Below, piece after piece: positions 57,652 through 63,988 of a stretch of 63,988 bases of DNA. The translations under genes were made by a program, and so were the position numbers. The DNA is taken from the NCBI GenBank assembly GCA_030053925.1, contig JASGCX010000010.1:5292-69279 (forward strand), read 5' to 3'. The notes beneath the pieces were generated by a model. The model searched no databases. It saw only the letters and a program-made list of their open reading frames with translations, and had not been told where the DNA came from. Position 1 is the first letter of the stretch, and each line of letters starts with the position of its first letter. The stretch comes from Flavobacterium sp. (GTDB lineage Bacteria > Bacteroidota > Bacteroidia > Chitinophagales > Chitinophagaceae).

Positions 57652-57715
57652 GTAAAATTAAATGTGCTGCAAAAGCGTTGGCTTGTGTGTCGGCTTGCAG
57701 CTCTTTTAATTTTAC
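57652..57715. repeat. 64-bp hairpin near the 5' end of the inserted element
   Basis: GTAAAATTAAA/TTTAATTTTAC (57652-57662/57705-57715) encloses GCTGCAA/TTGCAGC (57666-57672/57695-57701) with symmetric 3-nt gaps. It lies between the element boundary and the R-M-S start codon, so it may be a second folded site or a leader structure. GCGTTGGCTTG at 57675 recurs near the other end (about 53563). Confidence 0.7.
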
Positions 57716-57790
57716 GAAGCGTTGGCATTTTGTCTGTCGATTTATGGTTCGTTTGTTGTCGGTTGTGTCGTCCGCTACGCTTGCAGGTAA

Positions 57791-58357
57791 CAATTGTATT
57801 AGCGAACCATTGTTCTGGTGAGCAATATCTTGGTGTGCCGATACCACCAACGGTAAGTCCTATTGAGGTTCTATTAATATCTTTTCCAATACCCCAATCA
57901 GCCACTTTTATCACATTCTGTTGCGCTGTTGTAAATAATAAATTTTCAGGTTTTATATCTCTATGAAAAGTGAAATTTGAATGAGCTAATTGCAAAGCTT
58001 CTAAAGTGGGAAGTATTACAGCACCTAAAGCCCACTTTTGAGCAAATAATCCTCTTTTAGTGTTAAACATTTCACTCATTTTCCCTCTTAGTGACCCACC
58101 ATCCATAAACTCCATAATATAGTTTGGTCCAATGTTATTCGCTAGGTTTCCTTGTAAATTCCATTCATAAATACTGATAATACTTGGGTGCTTGAGAGTT
58201 TGAAGAATATTTATTTCTCTCTCAAATCTCTTTAAATTAATTGTGTTAGGATTTTTTAATTCTTTTAATGCACCTTTTTTTCAGTATCCGATTTTACTTC
58301 ATAAACTTTTCCAAAATCCCCCTCGTCAATAGTTTTAATTATGTTCCAATTTGCCAT
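57791..58357 (-). pseudogene. Ser/Thr protein kinase, 5' fragment with frameshift
   Basis: Starts at ATG 58357: MANWNIIKTIDEGDFGKVYE (Gly-rich loop). A 7-base A run (58275-58281, minus strand) is one base short, forcing an early stop; restoring one A gives KKGALKELKNPNTINLKRFE with the catalytic Lys. The frame continues through EFMDGGSL, HRDIKPENLL, VADWGIG (DFG equivalent) and GTPRYCSPEQWFANTI, then hits the insertion. Counting both fragments plus the missing base gives 822 nt, exactly 274 codons. The frameshift could be decay after disruption or a homopolymer error. Confidence 0.88.
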
Positions 58358-58461
58358 TTATAATTTATATTTTCTTGTGTATTACCAAAATTAGTAGGAA
58401 TACTTGCCTTATTTTCTAAAGTATTTTTAGGCATTTTTCTTTTATTTCTTGAACAAGATTT

Positions 58462-58614
58462 TTAATTCTTTGCCTTCTGTTTATCCAAATAATTAATAAA
58501 ATTGCCCCAACAATTAAATAGAATACAGGCAAAAATAAACAGAATAATTGAAGTTAAGTTTGATTTAGCAAATCCAATTTCCGAAATGGGAACAAGAATG
58601 TTACCTAAAAGCAT
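58462..58614 (-). CDS. Possible small membrane protein next to the minisatellite
   Basis: ATG 58614 opens a 50-aa frame, MLLGNILVPISEIGFAKSNL then a helix TSIILFIFACILFNCW, ending DKQKAKN. The frame is also open upstream through the whole 21-bp repeat array (7-residue repeat TVATRKV), but no ATG exists there. A real small gene or the tail of a repeat protein is possible. It ends about 105 bp before the kinase start. Confidence 0.35.
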   Translation of the reverse strand: MLLGNILVPISEIGFAKSNLTSIILFIFACILFNCWGNFINYLDKQKAKN

Positions 58615-58639
58615 ACCTAAAATAGAAAGAATAGAGGGT

Positions 58640-59017
58640 GTAACTTTCCTCGTGGCTACTGTAATTTTTCTTGCGCCTACTGTAACTTTCCTTGTGGCTA
58701 CTGTAATTTTACTCGTGTCTACTGTAATTTTCCTCGTGGCTACTGTAATTTTCCTCGTAGCTACTGTAACTTTCCTCTTGTCTACTGTAACTTTCCTTGC
58801 GCCTACTGTAACTTTCCTTTTGGATACTGTAACTTTACTTTTGGCTACTGTAAGTTTCCTCGTGTTTACTGTAAGTTTCCTCGTCTCTACTGTAACTTTC
58901 CTCGTGACTCTTGTAAGTTTCCTCGTGTTTACTGTAAGTTTCCTCGTGGCTACTGTAATTTTCCTCGTGTCTACTGTAACTTTCCTCGTGACTACTGTAA
59001 CTTTCCTCGTGGCTACT
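58640..59017. repeat. Minisatellite: 18 tandem copies of a 21-bp unit
   Basis: Exactly 378 bp of units with consensus GTAACTTTCCTCGTGGCTACT. Variation is concentrated at the fifth base (C, T or G) and at positions 11-18. There are no spacers, so it is not CRISPR. The flanks share GAGGGTGTAA (58635-58644 and 59042-59051). As 21 is divisible by 3, long frames through it arise automatically. It lies upstream of the kinase/small-protein genes on the minus strand. Confidence 0.95.
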
Positions 59018-59193
59018 GTAAGTTTTAACGAAAAATTTGGAGGGTGTAATTTAAACTGTGTCAGGTCAAAATATAAGTAGACCTTTAACAGGATAAATTA
59101 TGATTGATAAAAAAGATACATCGTTTGCATTTAATTACCTAGCAATTGCTTTGTGTTCTTTGTATCCTTTGTTTCTTTGTGTGAAATTATACA

Positions 59194-60252
59194 ATGACTT
59201 ACGACTATATAATTGTTGGCCAAGGTGTTGCAGGTACCTTTTTAAGTTGGCAATTATTGCAAGCTGGCAAAACGGTATTGGTAATAGATGAAGCCAAGCC
59301 TTTTACGGCTTCTAAAGTGGCTAGTGGGGTTATTAATCCGGTTACTGGCAGGCGCATTGTACGTACTTGGATGATTGAAACCCTGCTACCATTTGCATTA
59401 GATGCCTATACCACTTTGGGCAAGCAACTTGGGGTAAGTTTAATAGCACAAACTAATATTCTCGACTTTCATCCCACGCCACAAATGATGCTAGCTTTTA
59501 AAGAGCAATTACCAGTAGAAACCAACTATTTGCGAGTACCTACAAACGAAGCATTGTATAGGCAGTATTTTAATGTAACGTTTGGTATTGGCGAAATTAA
59601 CCCATGTTACTTGGTAGATTTAAGAACCACCATTGAAGCGTGGCGTAATTATTTGCAAGCGCAAAACCTACTACTTAATCAGCGGTTTCATAGCACACAA
59701 CTTCAAATTTCAAACGCCAAACTAGTAATCTACAACGGTTATGCTGCTACCGCTATCATTTTTGCAGATGGTGCTGCGGGTGCAGATAATCCTTACTTCT
59801 CTTTATTGCCTTATGCTAAAAATAAAGGGCAAGCCATCATAGCCGAAATACCAAATTTACCACGAACCAATATTTACAAACAGGGCATTACGTTGGTGCC
59901 TTGGCAAGATAATTTGTGGTGGATAGGCTCTACCTACGAGTGGCATTTTAAAAACCTAGAGCCTTCGGTAGATTTTAGAAATAAAGTAGAAATGCAGTTA
60001 CAGCATTGGTTAAAACTGCCTTACAAAATAGTCAATCATATTGCATCTGAAAGGCCAGCCAACCTAGAGCGAAGGCCATTTGTAGGCATGCATCCTGTAC
60101 ACACAAATATTGGTGTGTTTAATGGTATGGGTACAAAAGGCTGTTCCTTATCGCCCTATTTTGCAAAGCAATTTGCCGATGCTTTAATAAATAAAGCAAC
60201 CATAAATCCTCTAGCAGATGTGAAGCGTTTTACAAAAATCTTGAGTAGATAA
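59194..60252 (+). CDS. FAD-dependent oxidoreductase (DAO superfamily)
   Basis: Protein of 352 aa with the N-terminal dinucleotide-binding motif YIIVGQGVAGTFLSWQLL, then SGVINPVTGRRIVRTW, and C-terminal RRPFVGMHP and NGMGTKGCSLSPYFA for FAD contact. It belongs to the glycine-oxidase-like DAO group; substrate is unknown. The gene looks like ordinary chromosomal content between defence genes. The preceding 59018-59193 has only the end of the repeat and a CTTTG-rich stretch. Confidence 0.85.
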   Translation: MTYDYIIVGQGVAGTFLSWQLLQAGKTVLVIDEAKPFTASKVASGVINPVTGRRIVRTWMIETLLPFALDAYTTLGKQLGVSLIAQTNILDFHPTPQMMLAFKEQLPVETNYLRVPTNEALYRQYFNVTFGIGEINPCYLVDLRTTIEAWRNYLQAQNLLLNQRFHSTQLQISNAKLVIYNGYAATAIIFADGAAGADNPYFSLLPYAKNKGQAIIAEIPNLPRTNIYKQGITLVPWQDNLWWIGSTYEWHFKNLEPSVDFRNKVEMQLQHWLKLPYKIVNHIASERPANLERRPFVGMHPVHTNIGVFNGMGTKGCSLSPYFAKQFADALINKATINPLADVKRFTKILSR

Positions 60253-60298
60253 TTGTGAGTTTGTTATCTTTCATTTTATAACCAAAACCGAATGTAAC

Positions 60299-60703
60299 AT
60301 GCGTGAAATAGTTTCGCAACAAGAAGATATGTACCACATACCAAAGCGATTTAGGCAAATGGAAAATTTGCACATTGTATTTTGGTTGTTTAAAGATGTG
60401 GCTTGGTGTATGGTATGGAGGCCTTTGGGTATTGTGATGATTATACCAACCTTGTTGATATCTATAGTAATTGCTTGGCGCACCAGGCATATTGTTGCCG
60501 AATTGTGTCACAACCTTGCCATTACTATTTGGATTTCTGCTAACTCTTATTGGATGCTGAGTGAATTTGCTGGTATTGATACCAAACCATTATTCTATAG
60601 TTATACTTATAAGCATTTAGCCATTATACCATTTGCTTTGGGCTTGCTAATTTTAGGCTATTATTATTTATGGTATGCACCAAGGCATAAGCAAGGTAGC
60701 TGA
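60299..60703 (+). CDS. Predicted integral membrane protein, unknown function
   Basis: Protein of 134 aa with an N-terminal soluble segment and about four helices (about 40-58, 66-82 and 100-122 clearest). It is rich in Trp and Tyr (KDVAWCMVWRPLGIVMIIPT, then LLILGYYYLWYAPRHK). I do not recognise the family. It follows the oxidoreductase by 46 bp and is probably co-transcribed. Confidence 0.65.
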   Translation: MREIVSQQEDMYHIPKRFRQMENLHIVFWLFKDVAWCMVWRPLGIVMIIPTLLISIVIAWRTRHIVAELCHNLAITIWISANSYWMLSEFAGIDTKPLFYSYTYKHLAIIPFALGLLILGYYYLWYAPRHKQGS

Positions 60704-60726
60704 CTGTATTCTAATTCTCTAATAAA

Positions 60727-60758
60727 GCCAAGGTGTGCCGTTAGTTAGAAGGCTTGGC
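60727..60758 (-). terminator. Possible hairpin at the 3' end of rloB
   Basis: GCCAAG/CTTGGC stem around a 20-nt loop that includes the rloB stop codon, followed on the minus strand by TTTATTAG. Weak. Confidence 0.35.
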
Positions 60759-61424
60759 GTACTCTAACAATCTTTCCACTAAAAGATAAACCCTTGTAGT
60801 GGGACAGGAATTTGCTGGTGTTGCACCCGTGCTGTTTGCTTCCAAAACCCTTGCCCATTCAATTGCTTGACGAACATTACCTTTTTCAAAAAGTAATTTA
60901 ATGACATTCAAGTCATTTTTTTCATACTTAAACTTCAAAATCTTTGACAAAATTGTAATGTAGTCACTTCTGTGTAGAGCGTTTTGGAGAAATTGAAAAT
61001 GGAGAACATACCATAACTCAAAAGATTGATTAGAATGGCCGCTTTCAATATTATTTTGAGTAGCCAAATTAACAGCGGTATTAAATCTGTTGGCAGGAAA
61101 ATCATCTTTATCGTAAACAGCCCAAACCTCATTATAGTTAGGCAGCAAAACATTTTTCTTTCTTTCGTCTCTTAAAGAAATTGCTTTTAAAACAATGTTT
61201 ACAGTATTATCACCTTCGCCATGTACATTAATAGTTTCAATTAAGTGCTTAGGTAAAAATGTTTTAAAATGATTAAAGTAATTTGGCTCGGTTCGTTCGC
61301 CTTCGCTAACAATTAAGAAGTATTTTCTTTCTGGAATTACTTCTACTGGCTTTGGTGCGGCAATAACATTCTGCTTTAATTCTTTTAAGAAATTTGCAAA
61401 GGTCTCTTTTTTAGCTTTTGCCAT
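60741..61424 (-). CDS. rloB: RloB/AbiLii-like defence protein
   Basis: Protein of 227 aa. The core KYFLIVSEGERTEPNYFNHF and EVWAVYDKDDFP, then SNQSFELWYVLHFQFL, match the RloB family, related to Toprim-like nucleases. ATG 61424 overlaps the ATPase stop by 14 nt; the TTG at 61430 is the weaker option. With the ATPase upstream it forms an AbiL-type abortive infection pair. Confidence 0.85.
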   Translation of the reverse strand: MAKAKKETFANFLKELKQNVIAAPKPVEVIPERKYFLIVSEGERTEPNYFNHFKTFLPKHLIETINVHGEGDNTVNIVLKAISLRDERKKNVLLPNYNEVWAVYDKDDFPANRFNTAVNLATQNNIESGHSNQSFELWYVLHFQFLQNALHRSDYITILSKILKFKYEKNDLNVIKLLFEKGNVRQAIEWARVLEANSTGATPANSCPTTRVYLLVERLLEYAKPSN

Positions 61425-62688
61425 TAACAATCAATTTTTCAAGGTCTTCAATAAATGGAATTGCACCGTACTTTCCTTCTAGATAGTTTTTATCATAAGG
61501 AGAATCTTTTCTTGGTTTATACTCAACCAATGAGACAGCACTTGACGCACCATAAATGTTTTTCTCAATAAAATAAATCTGGTCACGGCGAAGAATTTCT
61601 CTATCAAGTAGCGCCGTATCATGACTTGCTACAAGTAGTTGAGCAGTCGATTTAATAATAGAAGAATTAAAAAGCTTCAAAATCGCTTTTGTAAGTAAGG
61701 TGTGTAATCTTGCATCAAATTCGTCTATAACAACAACTCTATTTTCGAGCAAAGCGGTTATTAGTAACCCAACTATATTAAAATATTTCTTTGTTCCCTC
61801 TGATTCTGATTTATTTAGTAATAGTGGTACAGTTCCAACTATCTCATTCTTGTCATTGTACTTATTATGGATTGCAAAAACAGCTTTCTCCGAACGTTCC
61901 TTAAACCCCTTTTTAAAAAAATCTTTGAGCTCGTCTGGCACCCTTTTAATGATATCTTCACCCTTAATTGGATTATCAACAACATCAATATTATTAATAC
62001 CTAAATCGGCCTTTTTAATGAAATTATTTATAAGTGTTGAATACTTTTTATCATTTAAAAGCTCAATAGTTAATTTTCTGTATTCATCATCTTCCATTCC
62101 ATGAACAGTAAAAATACGCTCAATCCATTCATCAATTTTTTGTGCTTTTGAAACATTCCACTGTGAAGCCACAGACAGAAAAAGCGCATTTTTTCTAGTA
62201 CGTTTTTCCAAATCTTCAGCATTTTCAAATCTTTTATAATCAATTTCTACTTTCTGATTGATGCGTAAGAAAACCGGATATTCTTTGGCAGCTTTAGATT
62301 CTAAAAGCCATTCTTTGTGTACCACGTTTTTATCAGCTTCGAACCCATAACGATATGTTAGTTTACCGAGTGTAAACGACATTTCAAAAAAACTGGGTTT
62401 ATTGGCTGTTGATTCATTAAATTCAAATGGCTCTACGTCAATTGGCTCATTACTTTGTTTTTCTGTTGCGGAGTTATTTATAAACCATTTAAAGTAAACT
62501 AGGGCATCAAGCAACTTAGATTTACCACTTGCATTATGACCATACAAGACAATAGATTTCAGCAAGGAACTCTTGTTATTATAAATAACATTCGATTCTG
62601 TATGTTCGCTTATTGATGCCGCATTGAAGTTTAAGGTGACAGCTTCTTTAATAGACTTAAAATTGGCAACCTTAAAATAAATTATCAT
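61411..62688 (-). CDS. AAA_15/AAA_21 family ATPase, AbiLi-like
   Basis: ABC-type ATPase of 425 aa. It begins MIIYFKVANFKSIKEAVTLN, has Walker A GHNASGKSK at 50-57 and Walker B VVVIDEFDARLH (about 322), then the D-loop/switch ATAQLLVASHD-type segment with His. This OLD/RecF-like group senses phage and activates a partner nuclease in AbiL and related systems. It is translationally coupled to rloB (14-nt overlap) and divergent from the reverse transcriptase gene. Confidence 0.87.
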   Translation of the reverse strand: MIIYFKVANFKSIKEAVTLNFNAASISEHTESNVIYNNKSSLLKSIVLYGHNASGKSKLLDALVYFKWFINNSATEKQSNEPIDVEPFEFNESTANKPSFFEMSFTLGKLTYRYGFEADKNVVHKEWLLESKAAKEYPVFLRINQKVEIDYKRFENAEDLEKRTRKNALFLSVASQWNVSKAQKIDEWIERIFTVHGMEDDEYRKLTIELLNDKKYSTLINNFIKKADLGINNIDVVDNPIKGEDIIKRVPDELKDFFKKGFKERSEKAVFAIHNKYNDKNEIVGTVPLLLNKSESEGTKKYFNIVGLLITALLENRVVVIDEFDARLHTLLTKAILKLFNSSIIKSTAQLLVASHDTALLDREILRRDQIYFIEKNIYGASSAVSLVEYKPRKDSPYDKNYLEGKYGAIPFIEDLEKLIVNGKS

Positions 62689-62859
62689 TTTATGCAGATT
62701 TTACGCAAAAATACAACTTTTTACCCCATTATAAGTTAATATTTAACCGCTTATGCGAAAAAATAGCACGAACGCTTAATAAACGTATTTGCAAAAGCAG
62801 TTAGGCTTAATGCTTATTGGAACCGCTGAGAATTCAACAATTCTGACAAAACAATATCA

Positions 62860-63988
62860 ATGAGAAGAATACTAGAACTTAATCATACAGAGGCAAGACA
62901 ATTTCTATTAAAGGCTGAAAGCTATTTTAATTTTGATTTACCTAAATATTTCACTTTCACAAATATTATTCAACAAATTTCAACAAAACTCACTCGTAAA
63001 AGACTTTCTGATTTCTTAGGCATTTATACAGACCCAACTAATAGAAAGCAAAAACCAACTCAACCTTATGACTACGAAAATGTAAATTATACTTTCCTAA
63101 ATAATAAAGATGGGAAGTTTGCTTGGCGACCATTTCAATTAATACATCCAGCATTGTATGTTTCTCTTGTACACAATATGACTGAAGAAGTAAATTGGAA
63201 CTTTATCGTTGCTAGATTTGTTCAATTTGCCACTAACCCAAACATTAAGTGTTACAGTATTCCTTTAGAATCACAAGGGGTACAATCTGACAAGGCTACT
63301 AATGTTAGCCAATGGTGGCAGTCAATAGAGCAACAATCTTTAGAACTTGCATTATCATACGAGTACATTTTACATACAGACATTTCCGATTGTTATGGCT
63401 CAATCTATACACATTCTGTTCCTTGGGCACTTCATAATAAATTAGTTGCAAAAGCTAATAGAGACCCGAATGGAAATTTAGGAAATATCATTGACAAACA
63501 TCTTCGTGATATGGCTTTTGGACAAACCAATGGAATACCACAAGGAAGTGTGTTAATGGATTTCATTGCCGAAATGGTTTTAGGTTATGCCGACACAGAA
63601 ATATCAAACAGAATTCAACAAGCAAATATTCAAGACTATCACATAATAAGATATAGAGATGATTACCGAATATTTTCAAACAATCCACAAGATTCTGAAT
63701 TAATTACTAAAATTTTAACCGAAGTTTTAATTGAACTAGGAATGAGGCTGAATACTCAAAAGACTTTAGTTTCAAACAATGTCATTAGGGATTCTATTAA
63801 ACAAGATAAATTATATTGGATAGCTAAAAAAAATGTTGCAAAAAGTATTCAGACACATCTTCTGTTAATTCATAACTTAGCAGAAAAGCATATAAATTCA
63901 GGTAGTTTACAAAAGGCTTTAGGCAAGTTTTATAGGGTGCATAAAAGTTTTTCCGTGTGCATAAAATTTTTCTGCAAAAAAACCGTTA
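62860..63988 (+). CDS. Antiviral-type reverse transcriptase (DRT/Abi-like), 3' end outside the window
   Basis: An open frame from ATG 62860 to the window end (376 codons, no stop) encodes a reverse transcriptase. Motif A is YILHTDISDCYGSIYTH (Asp174, Asp177), the mid motif is NGIPQGSVLMDFIAEM (Gly225) and the catalytic box is RYRDDYRIF (Tyr265, Asp267-268). The N-terminus (LNHTEARQFLLKAESYFNFDL) and the HP-A-L-YVSLVHNMTEE segment resemble the defence-associated DRT4 (UG15)-like group from memory; the class should be confirmed. There is no retron-type ncRNA evident upstream. The last 17 codons fall in a short tandem repeat, so the 3' end may be disrupted. Confidence 0.8.
   Translation, partial: MRRILELNHTEARQFLLKAESYFNFDLPKYFTFTNIIQQISTKLTRKRLSDFLGIYTDPTNRKQKPTQPYDYENVNYTFLNNKDGKFAWRPFQLIHPALYVSLVHNMTEEVNWNFIVARFVQFATNPNIKCYSIPLESQGVQSDKATNVSQWWQSIEQQSLELALSYEYILHTDISDCYGSIYTHSVPWALHNKLVAKANRDPNGNLGNIIDKHLRDMAFGQTNGIPQGSVLMDFIAEMVLGYADTEISNRIQQANIQDYHIIRYRDDYRIFSNNPQDSELITKILTEVLIELGMRLNTQKTLVSNNVIRDSIKQDKLYWIAKKNVAKSIQTHLLLIHNLAEKHINSGSLQKALGKFYRVHKSFSVCIKFFCKKTV
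63937..63972. repeat. 20-bp tandem duplication at the end of the reverse transcriptase frame
   Basis: GTGCATAAAAGTTTTTCC and GTGCATAAAATTTTTCTG lie 20 bp apart. A related GGGTGCATAAACAATTTTCC is in the intergenic region at 33921. The translated residues (VHKSFSVCIKFFCKK) look unlike the protein before them. Confidence 0.6.

Larger units (their letters stand above)
53383..57790 (-). mobile_element. Integron-cassette-like insertion carrying an R-M-S gene, inside the kinase gene
   Basis: A 4,408-bp segment interrupts the kinase exactly at a GTT codon. On the minus strand its 5' end reads TTACCTGCAAGCG right after kinase ...ACAATTG, and its 3' end reads GCTGCAAACCG just before kinase TTGATGGACG. 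Near the 3' end lies GCAGGTAAC (53511-53503), the exact complement of G+TTACCTGC formed when the ends are joined in a circle, enclosing a 111-bp palindrome. This matches a circular gene cassette with an attC site inserted at a G/TT secondary site. No integrase lies in the segment, and the core is not canonical GTTRRRY. The single gene runs toward the palindrome, as in cassettes. Confidence 0.8.

Noticed and set aside
53374-57803. Transposon with target-site duplication (TTCGC near both junctions)
   Set aside because: The TTCGC copies do not sit at the reading-frame-restoring junction, and there is no transposase; the G/TT model explains every base.
58640-59017. CRISPR array
   Set aside because: Units are contiguous without spacers and no cas genes are nearby.
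58502-59080. 192-aa plus-strand frame through the minisatellite (TVTFLVATVIFL repeats)
   Set aside because: A 21-bp unit keeps frames open automatically, and its non-repeat start is antisense to a better minus-strand frame; no ribosome site or homologous domain seen.
62800-62806. GTTAGGC as another attC core upstream of the reverse transcriptase
   Set aside because: No complementary GCCTAAC box or long palindrome within 150 bp.
1-63988. tRNA, rRNA or integrase genes
   Set aside because: None recognised in any gap on either strand by eye.

Overview
The window is AT-rich DNA from a Bacteroidota bacterium, most likely a member of the Chitinophagaceae or a close relative. The evidence is an alternative complex III respiratory operon next to an aa3-type oxidase, the gliding/type IX secretion genes gldK-L-M-N, a flexirubin-free carotenoid cluster, S16 with a long C-terminal tail, a bacterial GGGP synthase, and -7 promoter elements of the TAnnTTTG type. 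All identifications come from reading the sequence and from memory of families; no database search was run.

Layout. 1-5850: carotenoid operon (crtB, idi, crtD-type desaturase, cruF-type hydratase, crtZ, crtY), pointing to a saproxanthin/myxol-like monocyclic carotenoid; crtI is probably just upstream of the window. 5888-6745: a membrane domain fused to PurN. 6987-23215: respiratory block with actABCDEF and coxBA, then ctaB, two coxC-type genes, coxD, sco and a DUF420 gene, punctuated by good hairpin terminators. 23288-36157: housekeeping genes (GGGP synthase, B12-dependent ribonucleotide reductase, YcxB-like protein, M20 peptidase, AraC regulator, amidohydrolase, rpsP, YyaL). 36379-41323: gldKLMN. 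41670-48155: a giant alpha-2-macroglobulin.

48.2-64.0 kb is an accessory anti-phage island. It holds a small XRE regulator with a broken restriction gene, an adenine methyltransferase/small protein/PD-(D/E)xK nuclease operon, a PP2C phosphatase whose partner Ser/Thr kinase is split, a single-polypeptide restriction-modification-specificity enzyme, an 18-copy 21-bp minisatellite, an AbiL-type pair (AAA ATPase plus RloB), and an antiviral-type reverse transcriptase that runs off the end. Two core-looking genes (FAD oxidoreductase and a membrane protein) sit inside it.

The most striking observation is that the 4,408-bp segment 53383-57790, carrying the R-M-S gene, interrupts the kinase gene exactly within one GTT valine codon. 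Removing it restores the kinase reading frame and the motif order. The segment ends in a 111-bp imperfect palindrome, and its two ends supply perfectly complementary 9-bp boxes (GCAGGTAAC and G/TTACCTGC). This is the architecture of an integron gene cassette with an attC site inserted at a non-attI site, although the core (GTTACCT) is not the canonical GTTRRRY and no integrase is present. A second attC-like palindrome with a canonical GTTAAGC core lies beside the neighbouring R-M module, which is also bracketed by an identical 45-bp direct repeat.
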